A stretch of 40,511 nt of DNA, taken from NCBI GenBank assembly GCA_937901085.1, contig CALCHQ010000061.1, forward strand, positions 1-40,511, in the 5' to 3' direction. Position numbers and translations under genes: made by a program. The notes under the pieces were generated by a model that was not told the DNA's origin, made no database searches, and saw only the letters and a program-made list of their open reading frames with translations. Origin of the DNA: an uncultured Verrucomicrobiales bacterium (GTDB lineage Bacteria > Verrucomicrobiota > Verrucomicrobiia > Verrucomicrobiales > Akkermansiaceae). Shown here one piece after another: positions 30,559 to 39,136 of this stretch (position 1 is its first letter; the number at the start of each line of letters is the position of its first letter).

Positions 30559-32646
30559 ATGTACAAGTCCTTTATCATAGCTCTGCTGGCTTCCGGGCTG
30601 GCCATAGGGGCTGAAAGCTTTGAAAAGCTGCCTGCCGGTGCCGTGACGAGCGGCGCAACCGAATATGGTACCTTGAGTGCCGGGGCGGGTCATGCAGAAA
30701 TTTACAAGAAGGCCCGCACAGGTTCCCAGTCGCTCCGCCTGCTGGGTGGTGAGGGGAAGCAGGTGGACATGAAATTGAACAGCCCGCTGGAAAAAGACGT
30801 GCGCTGCACCTTCTGGGTAGAGCGCTGGACGAAGAAGGACCCGTTCAGCGTGCGCCTTGTGGCCCTCACCGCAGCAGGCGAGAAAGAGATTAAGGAGCTG
30901 AAAGGCTTTGGTTCCGGCGGTTTCCACAACAAGGTGGACATTACCCTGCCTGCCGGTACGCAGGCGCTCCGTCTGGTATCCAGCACCCCGGAGGGTACCG
31001 GCGTGCTGATTGATGACTGGACGCTCATGATGGGCAAGATGAAGCTGGGCGATGTGTCGGTACACAATCCCGGCGTCTGGCCGCTCATGAAGCGCGCCAC
31101 CTTCAACCCGGCGTTCAAAGTCAGCGTGCAGACCGAAGGCTCAGAGGATGCCAAGGTCATGGAACGCCTGGAACTTACCGTGGATAAGCCCGGACAGGTG
31201 GCCAAAGTGACGCTGCGCAGCGGCAGCGCCAATGGCATGGATTTCAAGGGTAGCATTGAATACGGCTCAGCTGTTCCCGGTAAGGGCGGCAAGGTCGTCA
31301 TCAAGTCCGAGAAGGGATTGGAGGGCGGTGAAAACCACCTCTGGCTCGATGTCGAGCCCAGCGAAGAAGCCATCATCGGCTCCAAGGTAACCTTCAGCGA
31401 TGTGAAACTGAGCATCGGTGGCAAGAAGATTGAACCGCAGATGGAACCCGTCACCCAGCGCATCGGCATCATGCTGGGCTTCCCGGGAGACAAGGTGGCC
31501 CAGCAGCAGGGCGCTGCGCGCGATTGCGCCGCCTTCCGTATTCCGGGGCTGATTCAGACAAAGAAGGGCACGCTGATTGGTTGCTTTGATGCCCGCTATG
31601 ATAATGAAGTGGACCTTTGCCGCGATATTGACGTGGCCATGGTGCGCTCGACCGACGGCGGCCAGACCTGGACGCTGCCGGAGGTGAATATGGATTCCGG
31701 TCCCGGCATGGCCAACGGCTGCGGTGACCCCTGCATCCTTCAGGACAAGAAGGGGCGCATCTGGATGCAGGCGCTCGCCTGCCACTTTGCCCCCGGCGCC
31801 CGCGCTATCAATGCCTCCGGCACCGGCACTTCCCCCGACAAGACCGGCCAGTGGGAAATGGTGTATTCCGACAACGAAGGCAAGACCTGGAGCAAGATTG
31901 TGAACGTGACCGACCAGGTGAAGAAAGACGAATGGCACCTGATTCTGGCCGGCCCCGGCAATGGTATCTGCACCCGCGAGGGCGTGATTGTGTTCCCGGC
32001 TCAGATCTGGCAGCATGGGGCAGATCCGGTATGCCGCAGCACCATCTGCTACTCGGCAGACGGTGGCCGCACCTGGAAGATGGGTAATGGCATTCCTGCC
32101 AAGACCTCTGAATGCCAGGTAGTGGAGCTGGAAGACGGCTCGCTGATGCTCAACTGCCGCAATGAAGCCTACCAGGGCAAGCGTATTGTCTACATCACCA
32201 AAGACCTGGGCGAAACATGGGAAGCCCACGAATCCAACAACAAGACGCTCAATGACCCCACCTGCCAGGCCTCCCTCGTGGCAGTGGAGACTAAGAAGTA
32301 CGGCCGCCTGCTGCTCTTCTCGAACCCCTGGATTCATGGCCGCAGCAACATGAGCATCCGCGCCTCGCAGGACGAAGGCAAGACCTGGAGCCAGGGCGTG
32401 CTGTACGACGTGCGCGGCTGCATGGGCTATTCCTGCATCGCTATGACCGACCCGGAACACGTGGGCATCATCTACGAAACCTGCCATAAGAACGGCGAAA
32501 CAGATTACCGTGGCATCGGTTTCATCCGCATCCCTCTGGAAACTATCGTGACCGGTGAAGAAGTCGAGGTCAAGGCGGCTGTCCCCGCTGGCGAAAAGGG
32601 TGCCCGGAAAGGAAAGAAGGGCAAAAAAAAGAAGAAAAAGAACTAA
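30559..32646 (+). CDS. Secreted sialidase 2, GH33, with short Lys-rich tail
   Basis: The 695-residue product starts at MYKSFIIALLASGLAIGAES, a signal peptide. The domain order is the same as in sialidase 1. The catalytic arginine motif is FRIPGLIQT (Arg327), followed by FDARYDNEVDLCRDIDVAMV and Asp boxes STDGGQTW, SDNEGKTW, SADGGRTW, TKDLGETW and SQDEGKTW. The C-terminus ends in about 25 Lys/Gly-rich residues. It is probably co-regulated with its neighbours but has its own promoter and terminator, so dosage may be set gene by gene. Confidence 0.93.
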   Translation: MYKSFIIALLASGLAIGAESFEKLPAGAVTSGATEYGTLSAGAGHAEIYKKARTGSQSLRLLGGEGKQVDMKLNSPLEKDVRCTFWVERWTKKDPFSVRLVALTAAGEKEIKELKGFGSGGFHNKVDITLPAGTQALRLVSSTPEGTGVLIDDWTLMMGKMKLGDVSVHNPGVWPLMKRATFNPAFKVSVQTEGSEDAKVMERLELTVDKPGQVAKVTLRSGSANGMDFKGSIEYGSAVPGKGGKVVIKSEKGLEGGENHLWLDVEPSEEAIIGSKVTFSDVKLSIGGKKIEPQMEPVTQRIGIMLGFPGDKVAQQQGAARDCAAFRIPGLIQTKKGTLIGCFDARYDNEVDLCRDIDVAMVRSTDGGQTWTLPEVNMDSGPGMANGCGDPCILQDKKGRIWMQALACHFAPGARAINASGTGTSPDKTGQWEMVYSDNEGKTWSKIVNVTDQVKKDEWHLILAGPGNGICTREGVIVFPAQIWQHGADPVCRSTICYSADGGRTWKMGNGIPAKTSECQVVELEDGSLMLNCRNEAYQGKRIVYITKDLGETWEAHESNNKTLNDPTCQASLVAVETKKYGRLLLFSNPWIHGRSNMSIRASQDEGKTWSQGVLYDVRGCMGYSCIAMTDPEHVGIIYETCHKNGETDYRGIGFIRIPLETIVTGEEVEVKAAVPAGEKGARKGKKGKKKKKKN

Positions 32647-32658
32647 ATTTTCCATTCA

Positions 32659-32692
32659 CAGGCGTTTCCATCCGGGGAAACGCCTGTTTTTT
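32659..32692 (+). terminator. Terminator after sialidase 2
   Basis: CAGGCGTTTCC (32659-32669) and GGAAACGCCTG (32676-32686) form an 11-bp stem, followed by six T residues. Confidence 0.95.
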
Positions 32693-32711
32693 CTTGTTCA
32701 GGCGCGGGCGG

Positions 32712-32717
32712 TATGCT
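32712..32717 (+). promoter_or_regulatory. Possible -10 element of sialidase 3
   Basis: TATGCT lies 12 nt before the ATG at 32730, matching the -10 of sialidase 2. The -35 region (TTTTCT at 32689-32694, 17-bp spacer) is poor and overlaps the terminator T-run. Confidence 0.35.
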
Positions 32718-32729
32718 AAGTTTCTGATT

Positions 32730-34745
32730 ATGTATAGAACTATTTTGACAGGCACGCTGCTTTGCGGTGTTGTCGCTGCGACGGAAAATTTCGAACATAT
32801 GCCCGCCGGTGGCTTCAATCAGCTGGAATGCGCCTATGGCACGCTGCTGGCAGCACCGGGACACGCGGAAATCAACAAGGGTCATGGCCGCGGCAGCGCC
32901 CAGGCGCTGCGGATACAGGGCGGGGAAAACCGCTGCGCCACCCTGCAGCTGGATAAGCCGCTCGACAGGGATACACCGGGGCAATGCTGGATGGAACGCT
33001 GGACCTACCGCGCCCCCTTCCAGTTCCGCGTGCTGGCCCTGACACCGCAGGGCGAGAAAGAACTGGTGCGCCTGGAGAAGAGCAGCGTGGGCGGTTACCA
33101 CAACGAGCTGAAATGGGTAGCGCCCGCCGGTACTACTGCGCTGCGCTTTGTCTGCACCGCTGCCGAGGGTGGCGGCGCGCTGCTGGATGACCTTGAACTG
33201 CAGACGGGCCCCATGGTGGTGCAGGGGGTGGCGGTTGCACACCCCGGCGCTTTCCCCATCATGAAGCGGGCTCCCCACAACCCAGTGCTGGCGGTGCGTG
33301 TGCAGAGCCAGGGCTCGGCCAACCCGGTGCCGGTGCAGAAAGTGAGTCTGAAAGTTTCCGACCCTGCCTATGTGGCCGGAGTCACGCTCCGCAGCGGCCA
33401 GGCCGACGGGCTGGACTTCCGCAGCTCCACGGAATATGGAAGCGCCGCGCCGCTGGCAGATGGAACGGTGATCATTCACACCCAGGGGCATCTGCACGGC
33501 GGTGAGAACCAGCTCTGGCTGGATGTGCAGCCCGCAGGGGGAGCGCCCGTGGGGGCCAGCATCAGCTTCAGCGATGTGAAAATCATGCTCGGCGGCAAAG
33601 AATACGCCCCGGAACAGGCTCCCGTGACCCAGCGCGTGGGCGTGATGCTGGGCATGCCCGGCGAAAGCGTGGGCAGGCAGCCCGGCGAAGCAGCGCCCCG
33701 CCCCTGTACGGCTTTCCGCATTCCCGGCATCATCCGCACCGCCAGCGGTGCGCTCGTGGCCTGCTTCGATGCCCGCTACAATCACGAGGGTGACCTCTGC
33801 GCCGACATCGACGTGGCCACCGTGCGTTCGACCGACGGCGGGCAGACCTGGACGCTGCCGGAAGTGAGCATGGATGCCGGCCCCGGCCATGCCAACGGCT
33901 GCGGTGATCCCTGCATCCTGCAGGACCCTGCCAACGGCCGCATCTGGTTGCAGTCCCTCGTCTGCCACTTCAGCGGCGGGGCATCGCTCGGCGTCTCGCA
34001 GACCGGCTTCGACAAGAACAAGACCGGGCAGTGGGGTATGGTGTATTCGGATGACGATGGCAAGACCTGGTGCAAGGACTATGTGAACCCCACCCGCCAG
34101 ATCAAGAAGGAGGAATGGACGACGATTCTGGCAGGCCCCGGCAACGGTATCGTGACCCGCAGTGGCGTCATCGTCTTCCCCGCCCAGATATGGCAGCGCG
34201 GCGCCAACCCCAACTGCATGAGTACCATCTGCTACTCGGTCGACGGCGGTAAGAACTGGGCCTACGGCAACGGTGTGCCCCACAAGACCTCTGAATGCCA
34301 GGTCGTTGAGCTGGCAGACGGTGCCATCATGATTAACTGCCGCAACGAAACCTGGGCAGGCAAGCGCGTGGTGTATGTGACCCGCGACCTTGGCAAGACC
34401 TGGGAACCGCATGAGACGAACTGCAAGGGACTGGTGGAACCCACCTGCCAGGCCTCCATTCTGGCGGTGGAGACCCAGAAGTACGGCCGCCTGCTGCTCT
34501 TCTCGAACCCGCAGAAATACCCCCGCAGCTTCATGACTGTGCGTGCCTCCCGCGACGATGGCAAGACCTGGAACGACGGCCTGCTTTACGACAGCCGCCG
34601 CTGCATGGGCTATTCCTGCCAGGCCATGGTGGATGATGACCATGTGGGCATCATCTACGAAACCTGCCACAACAACGGCAAGACCAGCAACCGCGGCATC
34701 GGCTTCATCATCCTGCCTCTGGAGGAAATCGTTACGGCCCGGTAA
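32730..34745 (+). CDS. Secreted sialidase 3, GH33, without Lys-rich tail
   Basis: The 671-residue product starts at MYRTILTGTLLCGVVAATE, a signal peptide (the frame extends to 32694 but the extension is not signal-like). It has the same N-terminal beta-sandwich and BNR-associated domain, then FRIPGIIRT (Arg330) and Asp boxes STDGGQTW, SDDDGKTW, SVDGGKNW (one imperfect), TRDLGKTW and SRDDGKTW. It ends at LPLEEIVTAR, so it lacks the basic tail of sialidases 1 and 2. Loss or gain of the tail separates otherwise close paralogues and may change where the enzyme sits. Confidence 0.93.
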   Translation: MYRTILTGTLLCGVVAATENFEHMPAGGFNQLECAYGTLLAAPGHAEINKGHGRGSAQALRIQGGENRCATLQLDKPLDRDTPGQCWMERWTYRAPFQFRVLALTPQGEKELVRLEKSSVGGYHNELKWVAPAGTTALRFVCTAAEGGGALLDDLELQTGPMVVQGVAVAHPGAFPIMKRAPHNPVLAVRVQSQGSANPVPVQKVSLKVSDPAYVAGVTLRSGQADGLDFRSSTEYGSAAPLADGTVIIHTQGHLHGGENQLWLDVQPAGGAPVGASISFSDVKIMLGGKEYAPEQAPVTQRVGVMLGMPGESVGRQPGEAAPRPCTAFRIPGIIRTASGALVACFDARYNHEGDLCADIDVATVRSTDGGQTWTLPEVSMDAGPGHANGCGDPCILQDPANGRIWLQSLVCHFSGGASLGVSQTGFDKNKTGQWGMVYSDDDGKTWCKDYVNPTRQIKKEEWTTILAGPGNGIVTRSGVIVFPAQIWQRGANPNCMSTICYSVDGGKNWAYGNGVPHKTSECQVVELADGAIMINCRNETWAGKRVVYVTRDLGKTWEPHETNCKGLVEPTCQASILAVETQKYGRLLLFSNPQKYPRSFMTVRASRDDGKTWNDGLLYDSRRCMGYSCQAMVDDDHVGIIYETCHNNGKTSNRGIGFIILPLEEIVTAR

Positions 34746-34761
34746 TCCGCAAGGTTTTCAT

Positions 34762-34785
34762 CCTGCCCCGCGCCAGCGGGGCAGG
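34762..34785. terminator. Stem-loop after sialidase 3
   Basis: CCTGCCCCGC-GCCA-GCGGGGCAGG is a perfect 10-bp stem. No T-run follows on the plus strand, so it may be a weak or factor-assisted terminator. Confidence 0.6.
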
Positions 34786-34821
34786 AAAGTGCGCGAATTT
34801 CGCCTTTTGTGCGATTTTGGC

Positions 34822-34850
34822 TTGACATTCAGCGCCTTTTAGGGCATCTT
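34822..34850 (+). promoter_or_regulatory. Likely promoter of rplI
   Basis: A consensus TTGACA lies at 34822-34827. At 17-bp spacing the -10 would be CATCTT, which is poor. The position before a ribosomal protein gene supports it. Confidence 0.4.
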
Positions 34851-34881
34851 TGCGGCTCACCAAACCCAAATTATCTGAGTT

Positions 34882-35382
34882 ATGGCAAACATGAATGTTA
34901 TTCTCGCTACGAAAATCGAAGGTCTGGGCTGTGAAGCCGACCTCGTTACCGTGAAGGCTGGTTACGGCCGCAACTACCTGATTCCTCAGGGTCTTGCGTT
35001 CGAGGCTACTCCCGCCAACCAGCGTTTCATCAACATGCTCCAGAAGAAGCGCGCTGAGCGCGAGGCCGCCGAGCTGGCCAACTTCCAGGAGATTGCTGCC
35101 AAGATTGCTGCCGTCACGGTCAACCTGACCCTCGAGGCCGGTGAGAATGGCAAGGTGTTCGGCGCTATCACCAACCAGCAGATTGCTGAAGGTCTGGCTG
35201 CCCTGGGCATCGAAATCGACCGCCATGCCATTGAGCTGGAGAAGCCGCTCAAGAAGTCCGGCACCTACGAGGTGGCAGCCAAGCTGCACGCCCAGGTGAC
35301 CGCTACCGTGAAGGTGGTACTCGTGGTCAAGGGCGAGGTTGTGGCTCCCGCCGAGGAGACCGAAGCCCCCGCTGAGGCCTGA
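34882..35382 (+). CDS. rplI: 50S ribosomal protein L9
   Basis: The 166-residue product has the L9 N-terminal domain with the signature KAGYGRNYLIPQGLA and the linking helix rich in Ala, Glu, Lys and Arg (residues about 45-75). The C-terminal 23S rRNA-binding domain includes ENGKVFGAITNQQIAEGL. L9 usually has about 148 residues; the extra 15-18 here form an Ala/Glu/Pro-rich tail. It is not next to rpsF, ssb or rpsR as in many bacteria. It has its own promoter-like element and a strong terminator. Confidence 0.96.
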   Translation: MANMNVILATKIEGLGCEADLVTVKAGYGRNYLIPQGLAFEATPANQRFINMLQKKRAEREAAELANFQEIAAKIAAVTVNLTLEAGENGKVFGAITNQQIAEGLAALGIEIDRHAIELEKPLKKSGTYEVAAKLHAQVTATVKVVLVVKGEVVAPAEETEAPAEA

Positions 35383-35410
35383 TTTCACCCTTGCAAGTGA
35401 ATTTTGACAG

Positions 35411-35443
35411 AACCGCGCTGGTCATGCACCAGCGCGGTTTTTA
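35411..35443 (+). terminator. Terminator of rplI
   Basis: AACCGCGCTGGT (35411-35422) and ACCAGCGCGGTT (35428-35439) form a 12-bp perfect stem followed by TTT. Confidence 0.93.
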
Positions 35444-35464
35444 GTTTATGTATGCAGCATATTC

Positions 35465-35493
35465 TTGACTCATGCTCATGAGTTTTGTAAGAT
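35465..35493 (+). promoter_or_regulatory. Promoter of the alanine/glycine symporter gene with palindrome in the spacer
   Basis: TTGACT (35465-35470) and TAAGAT (35488-35493) are 17 bp apart. The inverted repeat ACTCATG-CT-CATGAGT (35468-35483) overlaps the -35 and spacer and could be an operator. The start codon is only 9 nt past the -10. Confidence 0.55.
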
Positions 35494-35502
35494 GCAGGGG
35501 TC

Positions 35503-36975
35503 ATGTTGGATTTCATTGATAACTTTCTCTCTTCTTTCAGTAATTTTCTGTGGGGCTATGTGTTGGTTTTTGCCCTGCTGGGGGTGCATCTGTACCTGAC
35601 CCTCGTGCTGCGGGTGCCGCAGCGCTACCTGTTTCGTGGTATCGCGTGTTCGCTGCGCCGCCAGAGCCAGGGGAACAGCATTTCCCAATACGCCTCGCTG
35701 GCCGTATCACTGGCCGCCAATGTGGGTACAGGCAACATCGTGGGCGTGGCTGTTGGTCTGGCAACAGGTGGTCCGGGTGCTGTGTTCTGGTGCATGCTCA
35801 CAGGCCTGCTGGGCATTGCAGCCCGCTATTCCGAAAGCCTGCTTTCCGTACGCTTCCGCCAGAGAGACGGCCAGGGCAACCTGGTGGGTGGCCCGATGTA
35901 TGCCATTGAACGCGGCATGAAATGCAAGTGGCTGGCTGTGACATTCGCCATCTGCGCGGCGGTGGCAGCCTTCGGCATCGGCAACATCACCCAGGCCAAC
36001 GCCGCTGCCCGCGTACTCAACGAAAGCGCAGTTTCCGTTCCCGTCTGGTTCAGTGGTCTGCTGCTGGCTGCCCTCACCGGGCTGGTGCTGCTGGGCGGGC
36101 TGCGCGGTATAGCCCGTGTCTGCTCGGCCTTTGTCCCCCTCATGGTCTGCGTATACATAGCCGGCTGCGTGCTGGTGCTGGGAATGCATGCAGACTACGT
36201 TCTGCCGGCTCTCCAGCGCATTTGGGAAAGCGCCTTTACCAACCAGGCCGCCACAGGTGGGTTCATCGGCTCCACCATCATGCTCGCCATGCAGGTGGGC
36301 GTGCGCCGAGGCCTGTTCTCCAACGAGGCAGGCATGGGTTCCTCGGCCATTGTCTCTGCCCCGGCCAGCACACCCAACTGCGTGCAGCAGGCGCTGGTGG
36401 CTTCGACGGCACCCTTCTGGGACTCGGTGGTACTCTGCACCCTCACCGGCGTGACGCTGACTACCGCTGCCCTGGCAGAACCCCATGTGCTGCATGCGCC
36501 GGATGGTGACCTCATCGTCTTCTACGCCTTTGCCAGCGCGGGCGGCCTCGGCTCCATGCTGCTGACCTTCAGCCTGGTCACCTTTGTGATTTCCTCCATC
36601 CTGGCGTGGTCATACTTCGGGGAGCGGGCGTTGCAGTACCTGTGCGGGCGGCGCTACATCACCCCCTACCGTCTGGCCTGGGTGGGTGCTGTCTTTGTCG
36701 GCTGCATCATTCCCCAGAGCAGCCTTGTGTGGCATTTTGCCGACTGCGCCAACGCGCTCATGGCCATTCCGAACCTCATCTGCATGGTGGCGCTTACCCC
36801 GGTGCTGGTGACAGAAAGCCGCCGTTATCTCTGGAACGGTGCGCTCGATGAAGTCGATAACAGCCTGGTTCAGCCTGCCGAACTGGTGGAGGAAACCGAG
36901 CCTGCCGAAGCTCCTGAAGTGGATGAGTGGGATCTGGAACCTGCCAAAAAAGAAGAAAAGGAAGAAAAAATTTGA
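35503..36975 (+). CDS. Alanine/glycine:cation symporter family protein (AGCS)
   Basis: The 490-residue product has about ten membrane helices. It carries AGCS signatures: SLAANVGTGNIVGVAVGLATGGPGAVFW (in outline), FGIGNITQANA, GLFSNEAGMGSSAIVSAPA and a C-terminal helix series. These sodium- or proton-coupled carriers import alanine or glycine across the inner membrane. The tail (residues about 455-490) is hydrophilic and acidic, rich in Glu, Pro and Lys, and longer than usual. It stands alone, with a promoter carrying a possible operator. Confidence 0.93.
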   Translation: MLDFIDNFLSSFSNFLWGYVLVFALLGVHLYLTLVLRVPQRYLFRGIACSLRRQSQGNSISQYASLAVSLAANVGTGNIVGVAVGLATGGPGAVFWCMLTGLLGIAARYSESLLSVRFRQRDGQGNLVGGPMYAIERGMKCKWLAVTFAICAAVAAFGIGNITQANAAARVLNESAVSVPVWFSGLLLAALTGLVLLGGLRGIARVCSAFVPLMVCVYIAGCVLVLGMHADYVLPALQRIWESAFTNQAATGGFIGSTIMLAMQVGVRRGLFSNEAGMGSSAIVSAPASTPNCVQQALVASTAPFWDSVVLCTLTGVTLTTAALAEPHVLHAPDGDLIVFYAFASAGGLGSMLLTFSLVTFVISSILAWSYFGERALQYLCGRRYITPYRLAWVGAVFVGCIIPQSSLVWHFADCANALMAIPNLICMVALTPVLVTESRRYLWNGALDEVDNSLVQPAELVEETEPAEAPEVDEWDLEPAKKEEKEEKI

Positions 36976-37092
36976 ACACAGGCGCCTGCGGGCGCATCAC
37001 TACTTCATCAGTTCTCCCGGCCGATGGTGAAGGAGAGAGCGCCAGAGGCCAGAAATTGGGGGAGAACTGAGTTTCATAGGTAGTAAGTTGGA

Positions 37093-37123
37093 GAAAGCCC
37101 CACCAGAAGGTGGGGCTTTCTTT
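37093..37123 (+). terminator. Rho-independent terminator at the composition boundary
   Basis: GAAAGCCCCACC (37093-37104) and GGTGGGGCTTTC (37109-37120) form a 12-bp stem with a 4-nt loop AGAA and a T-run. Confidence 0.93.
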
Positions 37124-37216
37124 ATTATTGAAAACCAATGCCTTAGATGTGTAGAATCTACTTTGTATCTTACTATTTTTTGTGAGATAATTGCCCAAAA
37201 ACACCCCTTTTTTTAG

Positions 37217-37230
37217 GTCTAAATTTAGAC
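37217..37230. repeat. Perfect 14-bp palindrome upstream of the integrase promoter
   Basis: GTCTAAATTTAGAC is perfectly symmetric. The overlapping 14-mer CTAAATTTAGACTT (37219-37232) is repeated at 37316-37329, touching the integrase ATG. The pair flanks the promoter. Confidence 0.85.
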
Positions 37231-37249
37231 TTGGAAAATTTATTAACGC

Positions 37250-37277
37250 TTGACAATTCAATTGCATACGATAAAAT
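37250..37277 (+). promoter_or_regulatory. Promoter of the integrase gene
   Basis: A consensus TTGACA (37250-37255) is followed after 16 bp by TAAAAT (37272-37277). It lies between the two CTAAATTTAGACTT copies. Confidence 0.75.
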
Positions 37278-37315
37278 GACTTGTGGAAGTATTTGGATGA
37301 ACATTTAGATTTCCC

Positions 37316-37329
37316 CTAAATTTAGACTT
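37316..37329. repeat. Second copy of CTAAATTTAGACTT at the integrase start codon
   Basis: It matches 37219-37232 exactly over 14 bp and ends directly before the ATG. It occupies the place of a ribosome binding site. Confidence 0.85.
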
Positions 37330-38901
37330 ATGGCAATCAAAAAAACAAAGAAGGGCAAGTTTTATTTCTTTTACGATACCACGGCTAAGAAAGTCACTAT
37401 TCGTTGGACATGTCCCCTTGCTCTCCTTAAACCGACTGGTAGCCGTTACAGGGAATCAACAGAAGATGTGGTTCTATACCACGGAGAAGCATTCAAGACA
37501 GCCAAGGCACGAGTTGAAAAGAGTCTGATAGCCTATGCAGAGGAAGAAATCCGAAAGGCTGAGGTGGAGAGCAAATTGTGGAGATTGCAGCATGACCCTG
37601 ATACCTGCAATGAAAAGGTGTATGCTTCCGAGTATCTGAGGAACATGAAGGATGAGCAATTGACTGGCTCGGCTGATAAAAAATCACGAAAGGCTGCCAG
37701 AGACTATGTGAATGCATTCGCTGATTGGATTGCTGCAAACTTAGGAGACGAATTTGAACTCCATAAAATCACGAAAGACCATTGTGAAGAGTGGTTGCGT
37801 TATCTTGAAGTGGAGAAGAAATACAGTTTTGCTTCAATCGGCACGATGAAACGGATGGTTCAATACGCATTTGACAGAATTGAGGAGACCTTTGAGAAGT
37901 CTCCCTTAGGGTATCGCAACTACTTCAAGAAAATCAAAATGAAAAAGTGCGGATTGAAGAAGACTGTGACTCCTCGTAAGGAAAACTTTACCATTGAGCA
38001 GTTGGGATACATCCTCAAACGAGCAGGTGAAAATCGTCAGCATGATAAGATGATGAAGTTACATACCTTCGCCTTCTTTTACTTCCTGATGCGAGAGGGT
38101 GATGTTGCAGGCCTGAAATGGGATGAGGTTGATTTGGACAATAAGATTATTCGGAAACTGTTTAAGAAAACAGAGAACTCATCTGGTATGGTCTGCAAAC
38201 TTTACATCACTCCTCTGATGCAGTGGATTTTAGAAAAGGTGAAGGAGTTACCTGCTCCCAAACAGTGGAAGGAGTATGTGTTCTGCTATGGACGAGAGGA
38301 TACTGCTAATTTGATAGGCTCAAATGTTACAAAGGCTCAGAGCCACATTCGCAGAATTCGTCAGGAATTGGGGCTGACCAAAACTAATAAGAAGAACGGC
38401 GTGTATGCAATGAATCCCTACGCTGTTCATTCCATCCGTGGAACGGTGACATCTCTTCTGAAAGGTGCAGGTAACTTCAATAATGACTTGGTGGAATACA
38501 TCCTTGGTCATGTAGGGGATAGTGTGTCTCAATCAAATTACGAACGCTTTGATGGTAATCCTGAGTTATACACACGAGCACCTATTGAGTTCATGGAAGC
38601 AATGGTAGAGGCTGAGAGATGCTTTATCTGGCACATCATGTCCCCTTGTCTTGCTCAGCAGCGTCTTGACGCTGAAATGCCTTCTGGATGGCAGACGAAA
38701 CTTCGTGTCAATTTCTGGGAACAGAAGGCTATTGATTTGTTGGAAAGTCATTTCTATGAATTGAAGAAAGCCAGGAGCAAGACAGGTGCAAAACAGGTCA
38801 ATGAAATCATTCAGCAGGCCAATGAGATGCGTAATCAAACAGGCATGACCAATGTAACCGAAGCCCTTGTGCAGAGCCTCTTACCTAATAAGGGTTCGTA
38901 A
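37330..38901 (+). CDS. Tyrosine recombinase / integrase
   Basis: The 523-residue product has an N-terminal DNA-binding part, a SAM-like core-binding domain (about residues 105-195, with KKSRKAARDYVNAFADWIAANL in outline) and a catalytic domain. Catalytic residues can be placed as Arg255 (LMREGDVAGLKW), His367 and Arg370 (HSIR), His394 (ILGHVG) and Tyr404 (SNYER), with a probable Lys between. A C-terminal extension of over 100 residues after the Tyr is longer than usual. The gene is much more AT-rich than the genes to its left and no other mobile-element gene is complete nearby. It could be the remnant or edge of an integrated element. Confidence 0.9.
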   Translation: MAIKKTKKGKFYFFYDTTAKKVTIRWTCPLALLKPTGSRYRESTEDVVLYHGEAFKTAKARVEKSLIAYAEEEIRKAEVESKLWRLQHDPDTCNEKVYASEYLRNMKDEQLTGSADKKSRKAARDYVNAFADWIAANLGDEFELHKITKDHCEEWLRYLEVEKKYSFASIGTMKRMVQYAFDRIEETFEKSPLGYRNYFKKIKMKKCGLKKTVTPRKENFTIEQLGYILKRAGENRQHDKMMKLHTFAFFYFLMREGDVAGLKWDEVDLDNKIIRKLFKKTENSSGMVCKLYITPLMQWILEKVKELPAPKQWKEYVFCYGREDTANLIGSNVTKAQSHIRRIRQELGLTKTNKKNGVYAMNPYAVHSIRGTVTSLLKGAGNFNNDLVEYILGHVGDSVSQSNYERFDGNPELYTRAPIEFMEAMVEAERCFIWHIMSPCLAQQRLDAEMPSGWQTKLRVNFWEQKAIDLLESHFYELKKARSKTGAKQVNEIIQQANEMRNQTGMTNVTEALVQSLLPNKGS

Positions 38902-38906
38902 CCTAT

Positions 38907-38938
38907 AAGGGGTATGCTCACCAGAGTGACCCCTTTTC
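38907..38938 (+). terminator. Terminator of the integrase gene
   Basis: AAGGGGT (38907-38913) pairs with ACCCCTT (38929-38935), with inner CTC/GAG pairing and a following TTTTC. Confidence 0.75.
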
Positions 38939-39136
38939 AGAGAGGCCTTTCCTAGAAAAGAAGTCTTTTTATAAAGTTGTTATCCATACACAGTAAGTTC
39001 TTTATAAATTACTCTAATAGAAAATGCTTATACTCAGAAATGGGGTGTCATACCTAAAAAAATCCATAAAAAATTTTGGAAAATTTTTACAATACTTTTG
39101 TGTCATTGAACCATGAGTATGTGCATGTAAGAAAAG

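Larger units (their letters stand above)
36976..37329. other. 354-bp gene-free stretch: structured elements, terminator and integrase control region
   Basis: It holds a hairpin GCGCC-TGCG-GGCGC (36982-36995), a long-range stem TCAGTTCTCCC (37008-37018) with GGGAGAACTGA (37060-37070), a strong terminator (37093-37123), and then the AT-rich integrase control region. The shift from GC-rich to AT-rich sequence occurs just after the terminator at about 37,125. A frame on the minus strand (36794-37267) is not convincing. Confidence 0.7.

Noticed and set aside
31267..34670. Long minus-strand frames of 462 and 675 codons
   Set aside because: They are shadows of sialidases 2 and 3. A similar frame opposite sialidase 1 shows that it is a codon-usage effect in these paralogues.
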